Assembly (NCBI GenBank): GCA_024711345.1
Contig: JANJTA010000035.1
Coordinates: 264,170 to 328,169, forward strand
DNA length: 64,000 bases
Origin: Rhodanobacter sp.
GTDB taxonomy: Bacteria > Pseudomonadota > Gammaproteobacteria > Xanthomonadales > Rhodanobacteraceae
Direction of reading: 5' to 3'
A model generated the notes under the pieces. The model was not told the DNA's origin and ran no database searches. It saw nothing but the letters and a program-made list of their open reading frames with translations. A program made the translations under genes and the position numbers. Shown here piece by piece: positions 59,421 to 64,000 of the stretch. How positions within the stretch are numbered: the stretch's first letter is position 1; the number at the start of each line of letters is the position of its first letter.

Positions 59421-59488
59421 GGCGGGCACTGCCCGCCGCTCCACGTCACGGCGCGAAGCAAAAGCCGGCGGGCAGTGCCCGCCCTACG
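59416..59488. repeat. REP/BIME-like 23-bp inverted repeat between convergent genes
   Basis: CGTAGGGCGGGCACTGCCCGCCG ... CGGCGGGCAGTGCCCGCCCTACG, perfect arms, 27-nt spacer; each arm contains a smaller palindrome GGCGGGC-act-GCCCGCC. Confidence 0.9.
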
Positions 59489-59499
59489 CGAGCGATACG

Positions 59500-61053
59500 T
59501 CAGCCGGAGCGGTAGTTGTCCACCTCGCGATAGCGCCGCGCATACAACCCGAACGCCAGCGCGGCGAGCAGCGCGAACGCCGCGAAGAAGAACATCTGGA
59601 ACGCGGTGACGCTGAGGCCCGAGCGGGCGATCGAGCCGGTCACCGCATCGTTGCGCACCGCCGCGTTGGCCAGCAGCACCCACAGGTTGCCGATGGTCGT
59701 GGTGAGGTTCCAGAAGCTCATCACCACGCCTTTCATCGACGCCGGTGCCTGGCTGTAGGCGAACTCCAGCCCGGTCGCCGAGACCAACACCTCGCCGAAG
59801 GTCAGCAGCGCGTACGGCAGCACCTGCCACACGATCGACAGCGGATCGCCGCCGTCGATCACCACCTGCAGTCCGCCGACCACGATCCACGCCAGGCCGC
59901 TGAACGCGATGCCGGCGGTCATCCGGCGCAGCGCGGTGGGCTCGTAGCCGAGGCGGCGCAGCAGCGGATACAGCACCAGATTGTTGAACGGGATCAGCAG
60001 CATCACCAGCATCGGGTTCAGCGCCTGCATCTGCGCGGCATGGAACCACGACGGCATGGTCATCTCGTGGCCCTGCACCACCCAGGTCGAGGCCTTCTGA
60101 TCGAACAGCGAGAAGAATGGCGTGGTCAGCGCAAAGATCACCAGCACGCGCAGCACGTTGCGCGCGCCGTCCACCGCCGCGTCCGGATGCTGGCCGCGGG
60201 CGCGCTCCATCTGCAGCCAGGCGCCACCGCCGACGCCGCCGATCAGCGCCACCAGCGCCAGGCAGGCCACGATCACGAAACCCAGCGTGCCGACGAAGGC
60301 GAAGCCGCCCAGCGCCACCAGCACGCCGGCGGCCGCGATCCACAAGCCGGGCCGCGCCTGCCCGGGCCGATGGGTCAGCAGCGCGGTGCGCAGCACCCGC
60401 GAGAACGCATGGGGATCCGGCGGCGTCGGCGGCAGCAGCACGTACTGCTTGCGGCCCAGCCAGAACACCACGGTGGCGATGAACATCAGGCCGCCGGGAA
60501 TGCCGAACGCCACCGCCGCGCCGAAGTGGTGCAGGAACAGCGGCATCAGCAGCGAGGCGAAGAACGAGCCGAAGTTGATGATCCAGTAGAACGCGTCGAA
60601 CACCACCTTCGCCAGGTGCTTGTTCGACTGGTCGAACTGGTCGCCCATGAACGAGGCCACCAGCGGCTTGATGCCGCCCGCGCCCAGCGCGATCAACCCC
60701 AGGCCGGTGAAGAAGCCGAGCCGGTTGTGCTCGAAGATCGCCAGGCAGGCGTGGCCGGCGCAGTACACCAGGCTCATCCACAACACGGTGTGGTACTTGC
60801 CGAAGAAGCGGTCGGCCAGCCAGCCGCCCAGCAACGGGAAGAAGTACACGCCGATCACGAAGGTGTGGAACACGTCCTTCGCCGCCAGCGTGCGCTGCCC
60901 CTCGGGCAGGTACAGCAGCAGCGTGGTGATCAGGAACGGGGTGAGGATGTTGCGCATCCCGTAGAAGGAGAAGCGCTCGCAGCCTTCGTTACCGATGATG
61001 TAGGCGATCTGCCGCGGCAGGCGGCCCTCGGCGTGTGGGGAGGCGTTGCTCAT
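59500..61053 (-). CDS. Peptide MFS transporter (POT/PTR family)
   Basis: IGNEGCERFSFYGMRNILTPFLI; multiple TMs; VFDAFYWIINFGSFFASL; EVLVSATGLEFAYSQAPASMKGVVMSFW. Confidence 0.95.
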   Translation of the reverse strand: MSNASPHAEGRLPRQIAYIIGNEGCERFSFYGMRNILTPFLITTLLLYLPEGQRTLAAKDVFHTFVIGVYFFPLLGGWLADRFFGKYHTVLWMSLVYCAGHACLAIFEHNRLGFFTGLGLIALGAGGIKPLVASFMGDQFDQSNKHLAKVVFDAFYWIINFGSFFASLLMPLFLHHFGAAVAFGIPGGLMFIATVVFWLGRKQYVLLPPTPPDPHAFSRVLRTALLTHRPGQARPGLWIAAAGVLVALGGFAFVGTLGFVIVACLALVALIGGVGGGAWLQMERARGQHPDAAVDGARNVLRVLVIFALTTPFFSLFDQKASTWVVQGHEMTMPSWFHAAQMQALNPMLVMLLIPFNNLVLYPLLRRLGYEPTALRRMTAGIAFSGLAWIVVGGLQVVIDGGDPLSIVWQVLPYALLTFGEVLVSATGLEFAYSQAPASMKGVVMSFWNLTTTIGNLWVLLANAAVRNDAVTGSIARSGLSVTAFQMFFFAAFALLAALAFGLYARRYREVDNYRSG

Positions 61054-61188
61054 CGCGATTCCGGGAACGGGGCGGCGCAGGCGGCGCGGCCACGGCCCGA
61101 GTGTGCGCAATTTCCTGCGGGCGCGGAACCCCACCCCGCGCAAGCGCCCTGCTAAGCTCGCGCCGCCGTCCTCCGCCCCGCTGCCTGC

Positions 61189-61602
61189 ATGCGTTCATTC
61201 AAGCCCCTGATCGTGCTGGTCGTCGTCCTCGCGGCGATCCTGTGGAAGCACTACACCGGCGTCCCGGCGCCCGTCGCCGTACCGGCGACGACGGTGGCTG
61301 CCGCCCCGGCCCTGCCCGCAGCGCCCGCCGCGGACGCGCTGCCACGCGAGGCGCGCGACACGCTGGCGCTGATCGCCCGCGGCGGCCCCTTCCCGCATGC
61401 GCAGGACGGCGCCGTGTTCGGCAACTACGAAGGCCTGTTGCCGAAGCGGGCGCGCGGCTATTACCACGAGTACACGGTGGAAACGCCCGGCGCGCGCAAC
61501 CGCGGCGCGCGGCGCATCGTCACCGGCGGCACGCCGCCGGTGGTCTGGTACTACAGCGACGACCACTACCGCAGCTTCCGTCGCCTCGAGATGGCGCAAT
61601 GA
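61189..61602 (+). CDS. Barnase-like secreted guanyl-specific ribonuclease
   Basis: Hydrophobic leader; RGGPFPHAQDGAVFGNYEGLLPKRARGYYHEYTVETPGARNRGARRIVTGGTPPVVWYYSDDHYRSFRRL. Confidence 0.9.
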   Translation: MRSFKPLIVLVVVLAAILWKHYTGVPAPVAVPATTVAAAPALPAAPAADALPREARDTLALIARGGPFPHAQDGAVFGNYEGLLPKRARGYYHEYTVETPGARNRGARRIVTGGTPPVVWYYSDDHYRSFRRLEMAQ

Positions 61603-62036
61603 GCTCGCGCGGTTCCGACCTGGACCTGACCCGGCCCAGCCAGAACGGGGTGTACTTCGTCGGCGCCGACGATCTGGACCGTCTGGCGCGCGCCGCCGCG
61701 CGCGAGGAACTGCACGTATGCCGCAGCGACCTCGCCGGCTGCCGCGACAAGCACGAACTGCTGCGCCGCCTCGCCGTGTCGCTGCAGCTGCCGGCCACGT
61801 TCGGCCACAACTGGGACGCGCTGGCCGACTGCCTGCGCGACCTCGGCTGGCTGCCGGCGTGGGGGCACGTGCTGCTGTTCGAGCACACCGACGAGTTGCG
61901 CCAGTACGCCCCGGCAGACTACGACATCCTGCTCGGCATCCTCGACGATGCCGCCACCTTCGGCGCAGAACACGACCGTCCCTGGTTCGCGCTCCTCGCG
62001 CTGCCCGACGGCGCGTTCGCCACGCCCTTCCCGTAG
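61599..62036 (+). CDS. Barstar-like ribonuclease inhibitor
   Basis: ATGA overlap with the RNase gene; LRRLAVSLQLPATFGHNWDALADCLRDLGWLP is the barstar signature. Confidence 0.92.
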   Translation: MSSRGSDLDLTRPSQNGVYFVGADDLDRLARAAAREELHVCRSDLAGCRDKHELLRRLAVSLQLPATFGHNWDALADCLRDLGWLPAWGHVLLFEHTDELRQYAPADYDILLGILDDAATFGAEHDRPWFALLALPDGAFATPFP

Positions 62037-62063
62037 CAGCACGCCCCACCACTCCGGAACGCC

Positions 62064-62309
62064 ATGCAAACCATCGACTTTGAACTGGACGGCGACTACG
62101 TCGAGCTGAACCTGCTGCTGAAGCTGGTCGGCCTGTGCGACAGCGGCGGCGCCGGCAAGCATCTGGTGGCCAGTGGCGCGGTGCGCGTCGACGGCCACGT
62201 CGAGCTGCGCAAGACCTGCAAGATCCGCGCAGGCCAGGTCGTCCGCACCGGCGACGCTGAAATCCACGTGCTGGCCGATCCCAACCCCCGCGACCAACGC
62301 TCCCGGTAG
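62064..62309 (+). CDS. S4-domain RNA-binding protein (YbcJ-like)
   Basis: DYVELNLLLKLVGLCDSGGAGKHLVASGAVRVDGHVELRKTCKIRAGQVV. Confidence 0.9.
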   Translation: MQTIDFELDGDYVELNLLLKLVGLCDSGGAGKHLVASGAVRVDGHVELRKTCKIRAGQVVRTGDAEIHVLADPNPRDQRSR

Positions 62310-62381
62310 GAGCCCGCTCGCGGGCGATGCCCTGCCTTCGCGAATCCCGACCGCAAGAGCATCGCCCGCCAGCGGGCTCCT
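62308..62381. repeat. REP/BIME-like inverted repeat between convergent genes
   Basis: AGGAGCCCGCTCGCGGGCGATGC ... GCATCGCCCGCCAGCGGGCTCCT, 22 of 23 bp paired. Confidence 0.88.
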
Positions 62382-62393
62382 GCCCGGCGGCGG

Positions 62394-63221
62394 TCAGTCC
62401 GGCAATTGGTCCAGGCGCCGGTCCAGCGCCTCGCCGGGCGGCAGGCGCAGCAGGAACTCTTCTTCCAGCACGCGACGGATCGCGGCCACGCCGCCCAGCC
62501 GGTGCCGCTCGGGCTCCGGGCCCAGCCGGCGCACGGTGTATTCATGATTGAGCAGGCTCATGCGCCGGTCGGCGGTGGTGCGCGCCACGATCAGGTTGTG
62601 CGGGAAGCGCGACGCCGCATGCGTGGATACGTAGTGGTTGGCCACCACGTAGTCGACCATCTGGCTGGGCCGCAGGTCGAAGCGGTACAGCGACAACCAC
62701 TGCCCGTGCACCAGCGACTGCATGCGCCATTCGCCGTCGCGCTCGACCAGCCGGAACGGCTCGTGGCCGGTCGGCTGTGCCACGTCGGCCTGCAGCCGCA
62801 GCGCGCCGGTCAGCACCTGGTTGCCGAAGCCGACGTCGGCCAGCCAGCTTTCGCCGCCCAGCTCGACACGCAGCAGCATGTGGGTCTGCGCGGTGACGGC
62901 ATCCTCCGGGTGCCGCCACAGCACGCGCGCGATCAGCCCGGACACCTCGAAGCCGATCGTGCGCAACACCGCGGCGAACAGCAGGTTCTGCTCGAAGCAG
63001 TAGCCGCCGCGGCCGTCGTGCACCAGCTTGCGTTCCAGCGCCGGCGTGTCCAGCTCGACCGGCAGGCCGAGCAGCGGGTTGAGGTTCTCGAACGGAACCG
63101 CGGCCACGTGCGCCACCGCCAGACCACGCAAGGTGGCCTCGTCGGCAGCAACACCACCATGCCAGCCGACACGCTGCAGATAGGCGTCCAGATCGATGGA
63201 ACCGTGCATCCCGTACCCCAT
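62394..63221 (-). CDS. nat: Arylamine N-acetyltransferase
   Basis: MHGSIDLDAYLQRVGW; HVAAVPFENLNPLLG; RGGYCFEQNLLFAAVLRTIGFEV. Internal start of the 511-aa track ORF. Confidence 0.95.
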   Translation of the reverse strand: MGYGMHGSIDLDAYLQRVGWHGGVAADEATLRGLAVAHVAAVPFENLNPLLGLPVELDTPALERKLVHDGRGGYCFEQNLLFAAVLRTIGFEVSGLIARVLWRHPEDAVTAQTHMLLRVELGGESWLADVGFGNQVLTGALRLQADVAQPTGHEPFRLVERDGEWRMQSLVHGQWLSLYRFDLRPSQMVDYVVANHYVSTHAASRFPHNLIVARTTADRRMSLLNHEYTVRRLGPEPERHRLGGVAAIRRVLEEEFLLRLPPGEALDRRLDQLPD

Positions 63222-63338
63222 GAAGACCGAGCGCCGGTGATGGTACCCGGCCGACCGACGCGGCAAGGGTAACCGATGGCCCATGCCCGACGAAGAACAG
63301 GTACCGGCCACCCGATGGCCATGCCGGCGAGGCGCAAC

Positions 63339-64000
63339 ATGATCCGTCGCAGCCCACTCCACGTCATCCCGCTGGCCGCCCTGCTGATGCTGGGCGTGAG
63401 CGCGTGCCAGCCGGTGTCCGCCGAAAGCGGCGCGCTCCCGGCGCCGACGGTCGATGCCCCGAAAACCACCGTCCACGGCGAGCAGGTCGCGGTGCTGGCC
63501 GGCGGCTGCTTCTGGGGCATCGAGGCGGTGTTCGAGCACGTCAAGGGCGTGCACCGGGTGATCGCCGGCTACTCCGGCGGCAACGCCGACACCGCGCACT
63601 ACGACGAGGTCAGCGAAGGCGATACCGGGCATGCCGAATCGGTGCAGGTGCATTACGACCCGGCCGAGGTCAGCTACGGCACCTTGCTGCAGGTGTTCTT
63701 CTCGGTCGCGCTCGATCCGACGCAACTCAACCGGCAAGGCCCGGACAGCGGCACGCAGTACCGCTCGGTGATCTTCTACGCCAACCCCGAGCAGCAGCGG
63801 ATCGCCAGCAGCTACATCGCGCAACTGACCGCGGCCAAATCCTTCCCGGCGCCGATCGTGACCCAGGTGGTGCCGCTGCAGGCGTTCTATCCCGCCGAGG
63901 CGTACCACCAGCATTACTTCAGCGAACATCCCGGCAACCCGTACATCGTCATCAACGACGCGCCGAAGGTGGCGCAGCTGAAGCAGCTGTTCCCTGCGCT
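63339..64000 (+). CDS. msrA: Peptide methionine sulfoxide reductase A, lipoprotein-like leader, truncated by window end
   Basis: [28 protein letters not shown] leader; [52 protein letters not shown]; not in the ORF track because it runs off the window. Confidence 0.95.
   Translation, partial: MIRRSPLHVIPLAALLMLGVSACQPVSAESGALPAPTVDAPKTTVHGEQVAVLAGGCFWGIEAVFEHVKGVHRVIAGYSGGNADTAHYDEVSEGDTGHAESVQVHYDPAEVSYGTLLQVFFSVALDPTQLNRQGPDSGTQYRSVIFYANPEQQRIASSYIAQLTAAKSFPAPIVTQVVPLQAFYPAEAYHQHYFSEHPGNPYIVINDAPKVAQLKQLFPA

Noticed and set aside
62394-63929. 511-aa minus-strand ORF as a single protein
   Set aside because: Only the part from 63221 downwards is the N-acetyltransferase; the upstream part is antisense to msrA.

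Overview
High-GC gammaproteobacterial window, probably Xanthomonadales/Rhodanobacteraceae (inferred from gene content and synteny). It splits into two parts. (1) ~1-25,332 is the right part of a tRNA-Pro-integrated genomic island. From left to right it carries: a minimal CBASS-like pair (CD-NTase + SLATT membrane protein); an orphan 909-aa helical protein; a six-gene MORC/MutL-type restriction system (AIPR, PD-(D/E)XK/DUF4420, Z1 ATPase, GHKL ATPase, 5mC methylase, divergent Vsr); an accessory block with a PP2A-like phosphatase, two DEDD-type exonuclease-like proteins and a HAD_SAK-like phosphatase; a tyrosine recombinase next to a 41-bp tandem repeat array; a replication-like gene containing two adjacent perfect hairpins; an excisionase-like gene; and the integrase, next to a 3' fragment of tRNA-Pro(CGG). 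(2) 25,333-64,000 is mostly ordinary chromosome: a BON/ADH/PRTase-hydrolase/Ere stress cluster, folC-SPOR-cvpA-purF, a double-YHS copper ATPase with a MerR regulator, an ars operon, transporters, hydrolases, a secreted barnase-like RNase with a barstar-like partner, NAT, and a truncated msrA missing from the ORF track. The best candidates for undescribed biology are the phosphatase/exonuclease/HAD block, the 909-aa defence-island orphan, the twin hairpins inside the replication-like gene and the 41-bp repeat array. All family calls come from reading motifs by eye; no searches were run.
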